Assembly: GCA_033557465.1 (NCBI GenBank)
Contig: CM066040.1
Location: 323,038,297 to 323,102,296, forward strand
Source: Ichthyophis bannanicus
Lineage: Eukaryota; Chordata; Amphibia; Gymnophiona; Ichthyophiidae
Reading direction: 5' to 3'
Length of the DNA stretch: 64,000 bases
The translations under genes and the position numbers were made by a program. A model generated the notes under the pieces. The model saw only the letters and a program-made list of their open reading frames with translations. It had not been told where the DNA came from and did no database searches. This document shows positions 29,668-40,112 of this stretch, in pieces (within the stretch, counting starts at the first letter, position 1; every line of letters starts with the position of its first letter).

Positions 29668-31093
29668 ACACAGTAACCATAGGTTTCTGATTAATCTTTT
29701 TGTAACTACACTTAATTCCTTTTCAGCAGAAGTTTTTCACTGTTTTTCCATTCAAAACTCTGCTCAGGGATTCCTATTCTCAGGAAATCCATTTACTCTT
29801 CACTATGCTGAACTGTCAGGCTATTCATGTCTATAAGTTAGTTTTCCACCTCTTCCTGACTGGTAAGTCCTTCTTCAGCTTCTATCTCTACCCTCTTCGC
29901 CAGGGTTTCCCCTGTAAGAGTGGTACCATACCATTGAAAGACTTTTCTTGTCTTTCTTTTCACTGTAGAGTTTCTTCTCCTGAGTAAACTCCCTTCTTTA
30001 TCTAGGCAGCTCTGCAGACAGAGACAGCTTGCTCTCTTTGTTCAGTCTGTTCTCTCTGTTTGACACAGACCGACTCTCTCTGTTGTCCTATTCAGTAGCT
30101 GCCCATGCAGGAGTCCAGTGCTTGACTACTGGTACTTTTCCACAAGTCCCAGTCTTGTCTTCCACCACTCCTGTCTGGCCTTAGTAGTGATTCCAAGAAA
30201 GTTTTCTACATCTTTCTTGGATAATCTTTTTCACTACCGGCTTCTTACACTATCTTCTACCCTTGCCATCTCCAATCTCTGGATTTGGCAACGTAGTGGA
30301 CGTGACTGTCAGCCAGTTCTACATCCCAGTTCTCCTGCATAATGCTCTCTGCAATCCTACTGAGAAGCTTTCCACTATGGGCCCTTGCTAGAGAGCATAG
30401 AGTTTCTCTAATGGCTATCCATCATGGTTGAAAAATGCTTCCTCAGTCATCCCCTATGACTGTGAGGGTTCTTCATATCCTGCTATCATCTTTTTAAAAA
30501 AAAAAAAAAAGAGGGAAAAGGACATAAGCCTTCTCCACGTGAAAGTCTGAGTTATCCCATTCCTTAGGGAATATACTCTTTTTTTTTTTCTTGCAGCTTG
30601 TCTTCATGGTATCCTAACACTTCAAGGACAGCACATATTAATCTGAAAAATGCCTGATACCTCCTTTGTCCCTCACGTAGATCAACCTGGGGTATCATTC
30701 TATGCGTTTCTGTCCTTTTACCATGCTGGAGTTCCATGGGATTCCGGACTTGCTGTTTACAGACTGATATTATCCTCTGTTTTTTCACGTAACCATCCTG
30801 GTAATTCACTGGATAGCATTCCTTTACCATCATCTCTGGGGGAATAGATTCTCTATATATCTTCTCAAGTAGGTTTCACCTCCTTGTTCTTAGATTAATC
30901 TTTTCCCTTCACATCTCCATGTGAATGTCCTGATATGCATAACTCTGTCTGCTTACTGCAGGCATCTATTTTTAGACCTATATATTCAGGTATATATATC
31001 TATATCTATCTATCTATCTATACCTATATACATCTCTGTAGATGTATCTGTCTGTCAGCTACGTGTGTATATGCTATGCCCTTTAGATCTTAT

Positions 31094-31124
<31 letters not shown>

Positions 31125-31957
31125 ATCTGTCCAGATACTTATTATAGGTAGATATGTATTTCCATACTTATCTCCTGACCGTCTATGCTCATGAAGGTTT
31201 TACCTTCCTGTATGTTTCTGACAGTGGGCTTGCACAGCTTCATACTGTTCCACAGTATGTTTCGGATATTTTGCACACAACCACTGCTGTGGAACTGACA
31301 GCCCTACCGTATCCTAGGTTTACGTATCCCTGAAGCTCCATGCCCCAATGTCTTCCTACCTCTCACCAGTTAGGAAAGACATGGTGGATCTTCAGTGGAT
31401 TTCAGATTCAATTCCTCAAACATCTGTCCTTTCTTGGGAGTATGGTGTTCTTCTCATACCCTTTCCTCCCTCAAGGACTAGGTCTGTTTGTCCAGATCGG
31501 TCAGTCTTCCTCTTTTGCTCCTACCTCTGAATACTTCTGTAGCCAAACGTTTTCGGCTTTCCATGAAGCTTCCCACTGAAGACCTGCCGTGTTTGTGTTA
31601 CCCCAATTGAATCCTGGGGTCACCTCTCACTTCCAGATGTTGACCTCCACCTTCACTCCAGTGAGGTCACCTTGAACATTATTCAACTGGATCCCCAGTA
31701 GACTCCATCAGCCTCTCTACTTCCTGCAATCCAGTAGGTGAGCGTCATATGGTGATTGTTCATTTCAATATATCTTTTGATAATGTTCATACATACATGG
31801 ACTCCTTGAGGGTAGTCCTTTCTTAGGTTAGCTGGTTTTTCTGCAGCTCCTCTCTATGCAACTCCTGCCCTCCATCCTCAGGATGCCTGGCCATATGAGA
31901 TGTAGCATGTTTTCAATCTTCAACATGTTATGGCTCCTGGCATCTTAGCTTGGGAGT
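29668..31957 (+). other. DIRS-E non-coding middle with ORF2 shreds
   Basis: No long homologous frame is present. Short matches to ORF2 are visible: near 30345-30415 a piece like the RNase H segment LWAFAREH (tgggcccttgctagagagca), and near 31425-31480 a piece like the methyltransferase-like YAFPP region. Simple repeats (TATC)n at about 30985-31030 and (AT)n at about 31097-31117 lie inside. No recombinase motif was found. Confidence 0.6.
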
Positions 31958-32056
31958 CCCCATATGTGAAGACTCATTCCTGCTTGTTCCTGGAGATAGC
32001 ACAGTTACTTACCTGTAACAGGTGATCTCTGGGAACAGCAGGAATAAGTCTTCACA
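31958..32056 (+). repeat. DIRS-E internal complementary region
   Basis: Joined complements of the two ends, with CCTGCTTGTTCCTGGAGAT and AGCACAGTTACTTACCTG, as in DIRS-C. Confidence 0.9.
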
Positions 32057-32140
32057 ACCCGCCCACCTCCCCTAGGAATTGTATTTTTATATCTATCTTT
32101 CCTTTCCTCTTTCTCTCTCTTTGTCTCAGCTATGAAACTC

Positions 32141-32327
32141 AACTGAGGAGAGACAGTTGGAAAGGCGGGATGGCAGCATGCAGGTGCTGAGGGATGCTCC
32201 CAAAAGCTTTCTGATTGGACGCTGGGGAGCGTTCCCTCGCAGGCTCCGTCGGTACCGACGTGCCCATATGTGAAGACTTATTCCTGCTGTTCCCAGAGAT
32301 CGCCTGTTCCAGGTAAGTAACTGTGCT
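32141..32327 (+). repeat. DIRS-E right inverted terminal repeat with extension
   Basis: Complement of the left ITR with the outer extension; CAG/GTAAGT lies at 32310-32318. The exact end could be 1-2 bases further right. Confidence 0.9.
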
Positions 32328-32334
32328 TTCTCTA

Positions 32335-35300
32335 CTAGATTAGTCCCCCATCCCATTCTTTTCTCACTATCATAGATGGCTCCCCATCTGCCCTCGTCCC
32401 ATGGCCCTTCAACCTCCGATTCCCACTTCTCTTGCCAACCCGCCTTACTCCCCCCCGGGGGGCATTGAGAATCTTATATAACCTAGAAACCAACCCTTTA
32501 ATTCCCTCCTGCTTCGCCATGAGCTCCTCAAAGGCCGTTGCTCCCTTAGCTAGGTCCTCTCTCACCTTCCCCCGGTGCAAATACCACAACTGCACATACA
32601 CAAAATACCCCTTAGCACCCACGCCATACCGATCTTGCAGATCCTGGAAGGGCACCATCCTCCCACTAGGATCCACCACCTGCCCCACCCGAACTAACCC
32701 CCTCCCTGCCCATTCATTAAGTGCATCACCACTGTTTCCCGGCCCAAACCCAGGCAAGCACTGCAGATGCATTTCCCGGGACCATCTTTTACCCTGTGTC
32801 AAATAGTTCTTCCATGCCCCCCAAACCTCCCACGTTACCCCCTTTTGGGGACTCCCCCCTCGTGGCCCCCTCACTGCTCCCAAACTACACCAGACCGCCG
32901 CCTCGAGGTTCTCTCACCTCTCCCTTTCCATGTCCACCCACTGCGGTGTCTTTCCTGGCCTCTCCAAACAAACACCGCCCTCAACTGCGCCGCTGCATAG
33001 TATTTCCCCACGTCCGGAACACCCAACCCCCCTTCCTCCCTTGGTCGAAACATCATAGCCCGACTCACCCTCGGGGCTCGGCCCCCCCATATAAATCTCA
33101 TGATCATATCTTGTATGTTCTTGAGAGCCCTTCTCGTAACTCTGCTTGGCAGGGCCATAAAAATAAACAGGATCCGCGGCAGGACGTTCATCTTAATCGT
33201 AGCTATCCGACCTAGCCAGGGCAAGTGAATCCCCTGCCACCGAGCCAAATCCTGCCGAAGACGTCTAATAAGAAGCCCATAGTTCCAATCGTTAACATTG
33301 TGTAAAGATCTCCCCAACTGGATCCCCAGATACCTAAAACTCCCCTGCACCCACTTAAATGAAAAGGCCTCCCTTAACCGCTGCTCTAACCCCCCCTCTA
33401 AATTGAATCCCAATATTTCTGTTTTACTTACATTCAGCTTATACCCCGCTACCTCACTATATCATTCGATAACTCTCATTAAGTTGGGGAGACTCCAGAA
33501 GGGTTTACTAAGTGTAAAGATGACATCGTCAGCAAACAGCGCCACCTTGCTAAGTTGCCCCCCACCCTTATCCCTGCAATGTCCTCCTGTTGGCGAATAA
33601 ATGCCGCTAATGGCTCAATGACAAACGCAAATAGTAGGGGTGACAGTGGACACCCCTGCCGTGTCCCCCTTCGCAACACAAAACTCTCTGAGTACCCCCC
33701 CATTGACTCTAATCCGCGCACTCGGTCTCCTATACAACGCCCTAACCCACCCCATAAAGCTCTCCCCATCCCATTTTTTCTCCAGTACCTGCCACATAAA
33801 ACCCCACTCTACCCTATCAAACGCCTTTTCAGCATCTACCGTGAGAAAGGCCTCCTCCATCCCCGTCCTATCCAACTCCCAGATCACATTCAACAACTTT
33901 TGAATATTGTCTCCCCCTTGCCTCCCTTTAATGAAACCTGACTGATCCTTATGCACTAGCTTCTGCATCACGTTTTGTAGCCGAGCTGCCAGGATTTTAG
34001 CCAGCAACTTCGCATCCACGTTAATAAGGGATATCGGCCTATAAGCCCCACAAGTAGTAGGATCTTTCCCAGGCTTAGGGATTACGGTTATCCCCGCCTC
34101 CGCCATTGAACGGGGTAGGTCCTCACCCTCTAGTACCCCATTAAACACCCTTACTAACAACCCCTGAACACTTCCGTGCATTGCTTTATAAAATTTCCCA
34201 GTGAACCCATCTAATCCAGGGGACTTCCCCCTCCTTAAGAGTTTTTATTGCCCGTCCGACCTCAACCAGCCCCACTGGCCTTCCCAATTCATCCGCCTCC
34301 TCTACCGATACCCTAGGTAACTGGCAGTCGGAAAGGAATGCTGCACCCAGTGCCCCTCCTCCCCACACCTCACTACTATACAACCGCGCGTAGTACTCCA
34401 CAAAAACATCTCGTATCTCCTGGGGTTTATATACCATTATCCCTCTCCCATTCCGAATGCCCCCTATGTTAGCGCTCTCCTGCTTCCCCTTTAACCGCCG
34501 CGCCAGTCGCTTCCCTACTCTATTCCCCCCCTCAAACCACCCTTGTTTTAGTCGGGCCAAATTATAAGCCACTTCAGCCGCTTCAAGTTGGCACAGGTCC
34601 CCCCGCACCTTTTGCAACTTTGCCCAGATAGTGGGATCTGCCCGCGCCTGATGTTGCTCCAGATCTCCTATTAGATGTAATAACTCAGCCTCCACCTGTT
34701 GCCGCTTTCGCTTCTCCTGCGCTGCTATACTGATAAGGTACCCCCGTACCACCGCCTTCAGGCCATCCCACACCATTCCCATCGGCACTCCCCCATCCAT
34801 ATTGAACTCCACATACTCCTGTATGACTTGCTGCAATCGTCCCACATATTTCGGCTCTTCCAGCAACCTCTCAATCAGCCTCCAAAACCTAACACCCGGG
34901 TCACACTATCCCCTAGTTCAAACTTAATATGCACCGGTGCATGATCGGACCAAGTAATAGGGCCTATTTCCACTTCCTGTGCCTTAGCTTGCCAACCACC
35001 ACTCACCCACAATATATCCAACCTACTATACGTCTCGTGCACCGCAGAGAAGAATGTGTATCCCTTTTCCCCATGGTGCCGGTTCCTCCACAGATCGACC
35101 AGTCCTAATCTGTCTCGAAATTTCAATAAACTCCGCCGCTCCGTCCCACTGTCCACCCCCCTCCCCCCGTATTATCCACCCTGGGATTGACCGTAAGATT
35201 AAAATCTCCCCCTATTATTAAAGGCACTGCTCCCCATCCCTCCACCTCCCGCCATAATTTGTCAAAAAATGCTCCCTGCTGAACATTGGGCGCATATAGA

Positions 35301-35686
35301 CTCATTAGCTACACTTCCTCCTCTTTTATCTTAAGCCGGGCGGCCACCCACCGTCCCTGCTTATCCCTCCTCTCCTCCAAAACAGCCTCTTTATAGTCTG
35401 CCCCTATCAACCGCCCCACCCCCCCTTTCCGAGGTCGTGCCCTTTGTCCGGCTAGTACAGCTCTGGGGTATTTTCCCGAGTACATCAGTCCCTCTTGACC
35501 CACCTTCAAGTGCGTCTCCTGGAGGCACAAGAAGTCCGCCCTCATCCTCCTCCCCTCTTGTTCGACCATACGCCTCTTCCTCCAGGTGTATAATCCTTTA
35601 ACATTCAGGGTACCCACCACCAGTGAATCCTTAACCTCCTCCCTCCCCCCCCACCCAAGCCCTCTTCCCCCCCCCCCCCCGCTCAC
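32335..35686 (-). pseudogene. L1 ORF2, endonuclease and reverse transcriptase, multiply frameshifted
   Basis: Five or more pieces in different frames give the L1 order. Endonuclease (35686-34875): GTLNVKGLYTWRKR, LQETHLK, SLYAPNVQQGAF, IIGGDFNLT, SRLDILWVS and SDHAPVHI, so all APE-type catalytic motifs are readable. Linker: 34866-34186. RT (34181-33479): PKPGKDPTTCGAYRPISLI, SGFIKGRQGGDNIQ, ERAFDRVEW-type AEKAFDRVEW, GTRQGCPLSPLLFAF and the catalytic FADD near 33520. A C-terminal part follows to 32335, where DIRS-E interrupts. An in-frame TAG lies at the 35309 end, and shifts occur near 35140, 34185, 33640 and 33420. It cannot make a full protein. Confidence 0.9.
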
Positions 35687-36012
35687 CCTCGCAGCTACGC
35701 GAGGCCATCGTGGAGTTGTGCCTCACCCGCCACCCCCAAACCCTACCCTCCCTAAACCCCAATCCGCCCTACACCTTTAACCACCAGCCATCGACCCTCC
35801 CACCCTTGTTCCTCCTCCAGCATTTCCCACCCCCTCTTTACCCTCCCCCCAATCTTCTCACCCTTCCCTCATAGCCAGAAACCCCCAGCTCTCCCTACCA
35901 CACCCCCTCCCCACTCTATCCACATGCAGAATATCCCCAGTTACGATTATTAGTCCAGTCCCTTTCTGCTGGCTGCATCGCAGGCATCTGCTCTCTAGCC
36001 CAGGAGTCCTGA

Positions 36013-37146
36013 TCAGCGCTTAGCGCCTCTCCTGGGCAGTCTCCTCGGATCCCACTCCATCTCTGTCGGTCGCTCTTCAGACTCCAACTCCCGCTGCTTC
36101 CGCTGCCCTCTCTCCTGAACTTGCCGAGAGCTCTCCAACTGCAACTCCCCCTCAGGGCTCTGCACCCCCACCGCTTTCAATGCCGCTAAGGCCTCCTCCG
36201 GAGTCTGTACTCTCCAAGTCCTGTCTCCTTTCGTGAATGACAATCCAAAAGGGTATAACCAGCGGTACCGCAGATCCAACTTGCGTAACTGACTGTTGAA
36301 GGGTGCCATGGCCCTCCGCCGCTGCAGCGTCCCAAAAGACAAGTCCGCATAGATTGCTACAGAGTATCCTTGCCACATAAAATTGCGCAGACCCCGCATC
36401 CGGGCTGCAATTCTCTCCTTTAACTGGTAGTCCCTCAGGCATACTACAATGTCTTTGGGCCTGTTATTTCGTATGGGACCCAGGGCCCGATGAGCCCGAT
36501 CAAACTGGATTTCCCCCACATCCGCCTCCTCCCCTCCTTGCTTCAAGACCTCTCGGCACACAGCCTCAGCCACTTTGGCAGAGTCTCGGAACTCCAGCTC
36601 CTCTGGCACTCCTTTAATTCGCAGGTTGTTCCGCCTAGAGCGATTTTCCAAGTCCTCTAATTTCAACTGCATTTGCTCTTTCCACTCTTCCTCACCTTTT
36701 TGATGCGTCTCCCTCTCCTTCTGCTGTTGCTCCAACACCTGCAGCCGATTCTCATGGTCCCCCATCCTGTGGGTGACTTCCTCCACCTCCTCTCTCAGGC
36801 CACTCATCAACGCTTCCAGCGCCGTCTTGGCTGATTGCACCTCCGCCTTGAGCTCCTCGAACCACTTCTTGAGCTCTGCCCGCGTGACCACTTGCACCCC
36901 TGACTCTCCACTCCCTCCTGAGCCAGTATCGTGCTCCACGCTAGGCTGCACGGCCTGCTCGCCACGCGCTCTCTTCTCTGCTGCCATTTTTGCATCGGCC
37001 CCCAAACCGCTCGCACTCGCCGCGACGAATGCGTAGTCCCGCAAATCAGCGTTTTTTTTCCGGGTCGTCATGCTCTGTCCACTTGCGGCTGCACCTGGCT
37101 CTGCTCTCACCGCAATCCGCTCTCGGTAAGGGCTCGTTTTTGTCAC
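36013..37146 (-). CDS. L1 ORF1 (ORF1p, RNA-binding chaperone)
   Basis: An open frame of 377 residues; a second Met at residue 26 (MTTRKKNADL) is an equally good start. Order: a basic N terminus, a long coiled coil (about residues 90-165, e.g. LREEVEEVTHRMGDHENRL), the RRM entry LEDLENRSRRNNLRIKGVPE, and the C-terminal domain with FDRAHRALGP, RPKDIVVCLRDYQLKERI and LSFTKGDRTWRVQTPEEA. This is the trimeric L1 ORF1p architecture that coats L1 RNA. The frame is intact although ORF2 is dead. About 70 bp of 5' leader precede it, and a 326-bp spacer without a gene separates it from ORF2. Confidence 0.92.
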   Translation of the reverse strand: MTKTSPYRERIAVRAEPGAAASGQSMTTRKKNADLRDYAFVAASASGLGADAKMAAEKRARGEQAVQPSVEHDTGSGGSGESGVQVVTRAELKKWFEELKAEVQSAKTALEALMSGLREEVEEVTHRMGDHENRLQVLEQQQKERETHQKGEEEWKEQMQLKLEDLENRSRRNNLRIKGVPEELEFRDSAKVAEAVCREVLKQGGEEADVGEIQFDRAHRALGPIRNNRPKDIVVCLRDYQLKERIAARMRGLRNFMWQGYSVAIYADLSFGTLQRRRAMAPFNSQLRKLDLRYRWLYPFGLSFTKGDRTWRVQTPEEALAALKAVGVQSPEGELQLESSRQVQERGQRKQRELESEERPTEMEWDPRRLPRRGAKR

Positions 37147-37216
37147 ATTAACTCCTGGTAGGGTCTGGAGCTCTCTCCTTACACGTCCATGTGGACGGGT
37201 GATGTCACTTCCCTTC

Positions 37217-37229
37217 TAAAATAATTTTT
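37217..37229. repeat. Target-site duplication of the large L1, right copy
   Basis: TAAAATAATTTTT, the same as 20283-20295. It marks the L1 5' end at 37216. Confidence 0.8.
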
Positions 37230-37763
37230 ATGTAACGTTTTAAGTATAGGTAATCTTGACAGGGTATAACCATTTGATAAATTGTGCGTGGCTTGTTGTC
37301 GATCTGACAGTAGGGAGGGGTAGATGAATTTTTTTAATGAATAGTTTTAATGAATAGTTTTAAGCAGTTTAACGCACTGTTATATGTAAAAAGTTAAAAA
37401 ATTTCTGTTCAATGTAATGGTATACGAATGTATACAAAACTGTTAATTTGTTCCATGTAAACCGCCCCTGATCTCTGGAAGGGGCGGTATAGAAGAAATA
37501 GATAAATAAATAAAATAAATAAATAAATGAATTAGTAGGTAGGGTATCTTGAGGTGGTGGGCGAGAAGAGATGTAGTGGGTCATGCTTGTGACTATGTGC
37601 CTTGTGCATGTCACTATTTAAACAGTGTAGTATTAAAGGTCAGATTCTGTTCTTTAGCATCTGCAGGGCTGACATGGTAGACTTCCCTTTTGGTTGGACA
37701 GCCTTGTCACACTGCTGCGGTGTCTTGGTGACACATGTTCATTTTCAGTTGTAGAAGAGGATG
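37230..37763. other. Intron stretch with a SINE/LINE-type tail
   Basis: Around 37440-37530 (+ strand) there is a 3'-tail-like sequence, ATGTAAACCGCCCCTGATCT followed by GGGGCGGTATAG and an (AAATA/AATA)n run. This is the usual end of a tRNA-headed or L2-tailed repeat. Nothing coding is visible. Confidence 0.55.
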
Positions 37764-37771
37764 CTTTAGAA
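37764..37771. repeat. hAT target-site duplication, left
   Basis: CTTTAGAA, repeated exactly at 39624-39631. Eight bases is the hAT superfamily length. Confidence 0.85.
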
Positions 37772-38559
37772 CAGGGGTCTCAAACTCAAATTGCTTTGAG
37801 GGCCGAATGAGGACTTGTAAAGTAACCCGGGGGCCGCATAAGACGCGGGGCCTCATTTGCATAAGGGGCCTCATTTGCATAAATATTTGCATAATGTTAC
37901 CATGCACTAACTTTTAGTAAACATGCCTCTTTAATGAGTGCATGGATAAAGAAAGACTAAAAGATTTAGAAACAGGAAGACAATAATTAAACTGGGAACC
38001 CCAAAAGCCAAACTTGGAATGTACAACAACACTGTAGAAATAAAACTATAAATTAATTTCCTCTTGTACTAAACAAAGCGCAAACATTAATGATGCACAT
38101 TTCCCAGAGCTGACATATTCCAGTTAATAAATTCAAAATAAAGAGATATTTTTCTACCTTTTGTGCATTTTTTTTCAGTTGCAATTGTTCCAGCCACTTT
38201 CTTCTGGTTTCTTCATGTCTTCTGCTAACTCTCCATCGTCTGCTGTCCATTTGCCCTTTCTTCTCTCCTAGTTTTTTTTCCATTCTCTCTCTACATCTGC
38301 TTTAACATACTAATCTTTCTCCTTTTTCTCTTTCCTCATTCCTATTTCATCCACTCAAATTTTACCCCTCCATCCTCAATCCCCACTTACTCTCCCAATA
38401 CCTGGCCAATTGTAGATTTGTCTTCTCTCCCAGACAAAATATTTTTCCCCTCTCCATTTCACTTTCCCAGCTCCATCCCATTCTAATCCTCCCCCAACAT
38501 CAGCTCCCTTCTAGTTCCAGCCCCACCCAGCATACGCTCCCTTCTAGTCCCTGCATCAG

Positions 38560-39172
38560 TCCATTTCCAATCCTAGCCCCCCATCAGCCCATTTCCAATC
38601 CTAGCCCCCCATCAGCCCATTTCCAATCCTAGCCCCCCATCAGCCCATTTCCAATCCTAGCTCCCTCCCCTCACAGCCCATTTCCATTCCAAGCCCCCTC
38701 CCCATCAGCCATTTGCAGTTCAAGCCCCCCTTCCAATCAGCCCACCTCCAGTCCTAACCCCCATCTGCCCATTTCCAGTCCTAGCCCCCACCATAGCCCA
38801 TTACCAGTCATACCCCCCCTGCCAATAGCCCATTCCCATTAATAACCCCCCCCCCCCCCGCCAATAGCCCATTTCCAGTCATAACCCCCCCTGCCAATAG
38901 CCCATTTCCAGTCATAACCCCCCCTGCCAATAGCCCATTTCCAGTCATAACCCCCCCCCTGCCAATAGCCCATTTCCAGTCATAACCCCCCCCCCCTGCC
39001 AATAGCCCATTTCCAGTCCTACACCCCCCCTGCCAATAGCCCATTTCCAGTCCTACACCCCCCCCCTGCCAATAGCCCATTTCCAGTCCTACACCCCCCC
39101 CCCTGCCAATAGCCCATTCCCAGTCACAACCCCCCCTGCCAATAGCCCATTTCCAGTCCTACCCCCCCCCCC
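38560..39172. repeat. C-rich minisatellite inside the hAT element
   Basis: Tandem units of about 29-36 bp with the core CCAATAGCCCATTTCCAGTC followed by CTA/ATA and a C run of variable length (5-13). The left units are more diverged (CATCAGCCCATTTCCAATCC), the right ones more uniform. At least 18 units are visible. The spacers are the C runs of the same unit and there is no leader or Cas gene, so it is not a CRISPR. Confidence 0.9.
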
Positions 39173-39200
39173 CCGGGTAAATAAAAAAAACACCTGGCTT

Positions 39201-39490
39201 CTTCTGCTGCTGCTGCTGCTGCTGCTGCAGCAGAAAATCAGCTGTCCCGCGGCCCCTTCCTCTCTGCCCGGAGATCCCTCATTGCGCTTCATCAGCGTGT
39301 GCTTCTTAAGCCGTGAAGAGAGTATTTCCCTCTCGCGCGGCTTAAGCCTATTCACTTGTCAAGCCTCGCGAGAGGGGAATACTCTCTTCGCGGCTTGAAA
39401 AGCACACGCTGATGGAGCACAATGAAGGATCTCCGGGCAGAGAGGAAGGTAACGCAGCACAGCTGATTTTGCTGCTTGAGCAGCAGAAGC
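39201..39490. repeat. Long inverted repeat (hairpin) in the hAT element
   Basis: Left arm about 39201-39338, right arm about 39367-39490, loop about 28 bp. Matching blocks include CCTCTCTGCCCGGAGATCC with GGATCTCCGGGCAGAGAGG and CATCAGCGTGTGCTT with AAGCACACGCTGATG. The arms match over ~125 bp with mismatches. The base of the left arm carries a (CTG)n run of about eight units at 39205-39229. Confidence 0.88.
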
Positions 39491-39623
39491 CCGTTTTAAA
39501 AAAAAAATTGACAGTCGATTCTGCTGCTGCCACGGCGGCAACGGCAGAAGCAAGGCTTTTTTTATTTCCCTCCGTCGCGGGCCGCACAACCTTCTCTCGC
39601 GGGCCGCGTGTTTGAGACCCCTG

Positions 39624-39631
39624 CTTTAGAA
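39624..39631. repeat. hAT target-site duplication, right
   Basis: CTTTAGAA, identical to 37764-37771. Confidence 0.85.
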
Positions 39632-40112
39632 AATGCAGTAAGCTTTCACCAAGCTGAAAGAATGAGCTTGAGGTTAAAATACTAGAGAATGCCACACTAA
39701 ACTTCATCTGTGTAATTTATTTTCATTTTAGACCTTGGGAAGTCTGTAGGCAGCAGTTCCCCAATTAAAACACAGATTAATCTAGAAACGGTTTATGGAC
39801 TGTCTCCTACACTCCCTTAAAGTTCCACCTAATAGTCGCTTGATGAACTTGAGAGAAAAGCCACATGGAGGAAAGCTGTTTTCTGAAAATTAAAAATTCT
39901 CCCTGAAAGGTATACATTTGCCATTGCATTGGAGTCATTAGCAGAATGTCATCTTGCCATGAATCGTAAGCAAACTGGGAGATTGGCATTCAGTAAATGT
40001 AATTATTGTTTAATTGTGGTTTAATCTGTTCTTTAAATGCATTTGTTTGCTCTTAGTTGCAGTGCTGTTAGCCAGGCATACACACTGCAGACACTGACAG
40101 TGCTGAGGTATA
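39632..40112. other. Non-coding intron stretch
   Basis: AT-rich single-copy-looking sequence; no gene, RNA or repeat was recognised. Confidence 0.5.

Larger units (their letters stand above)
27316..32327 (+). mobile_element. DIRS-E: gag-only DIRS derivative inserted in L1 ORF2
   Basis: A 5.0 kb copy with good ITRs (27316-27476 and 32141-32327) and an internal complementary region (31958-32056), but no readable RT or recombinase. ORF1 is of a diverged type. The 2.3 kb after ORF1 holds only shreds of ORF2. It sits inside the C-terminal part of the minus-strand L1 ORF2. Because its ends are well kept while its coding part is gone, it may have moved with proteins supplied by other copies. Confidence 0.9.
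20296..37216 (-). mobile_element. Full-length L1 retrotransposon, split by DIRS-D and DIRS-E
   Basis: Read on the minus strand, the element starts at 37216, has ORF1 (37146-36013), ORF2 (35686-26832, interrupted by DIRS-E), a 3' UTR (interrupted by DIRS-D) and a poly-A tail (poly-T at 20291-20300 on the + strand) preceded by AATAAA. Removing DIRS-D (20647-26567) and DIRS-E (27316-32327) leaves about 6 kb, the usual L1 length. The 13-bp duplications at 20283-20295 and 37217-37229 bracket the whole, which shows that the three separated pieces (20296-20646, 26568-27315, 32328-37216) are one insertion. Confidence 0.87.
37772..39623. mobile_element. Non-autonomous hAT DNA transposon with internal minisatellite and hairpin
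   Basis: The left end is CAGGGGTCTCAAACTC and the right end is GTTTGAGACCCCTG, the classical hAT terminal sequence, flanked by 8-bp CTTTAGAA duplications. Subterminal GGGCCGC-rich sequence is present on both sides. The 1852-bp interior has no transposase. It contains AT-rich sequence, a C-rich tandem array (38560-39170) and a long hairpin (39201-39490). A minus-strand 76-codon Lys/Arg-rich frame at 38053-38283 is not recognisable. The element must have relied on a transposase made elsewhere. Confidence 0.9.

Noticed and set aside
30921..31151. Ile/Tyr-rich ORFs near 31 kb
   Set aside because: Produced by (TATC)n and (AT)n simple repeats.
38053..38283. Lys/Arg-rich minus-strand ORF inside the hAT element
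   Set aside because: 76 codons, no recognisable domain or transposase motif; could be a captured fragment but cannot be supported.
38560..39172. CRISPR-like array of regularly spaced repeats
   Set aside because: The sequence between cores is just C runs of the same unit; this is a vertebrate minisatellite inside a hAT element, with no leader or Cas gene.
38808..39355. Glycine-rich repeat proteins on the minus strand (for example MGYWQGG-type repeats)
   Set aside because: They are a translation of the minisatellite; the unit length varies and no start or splice context supports a gene.
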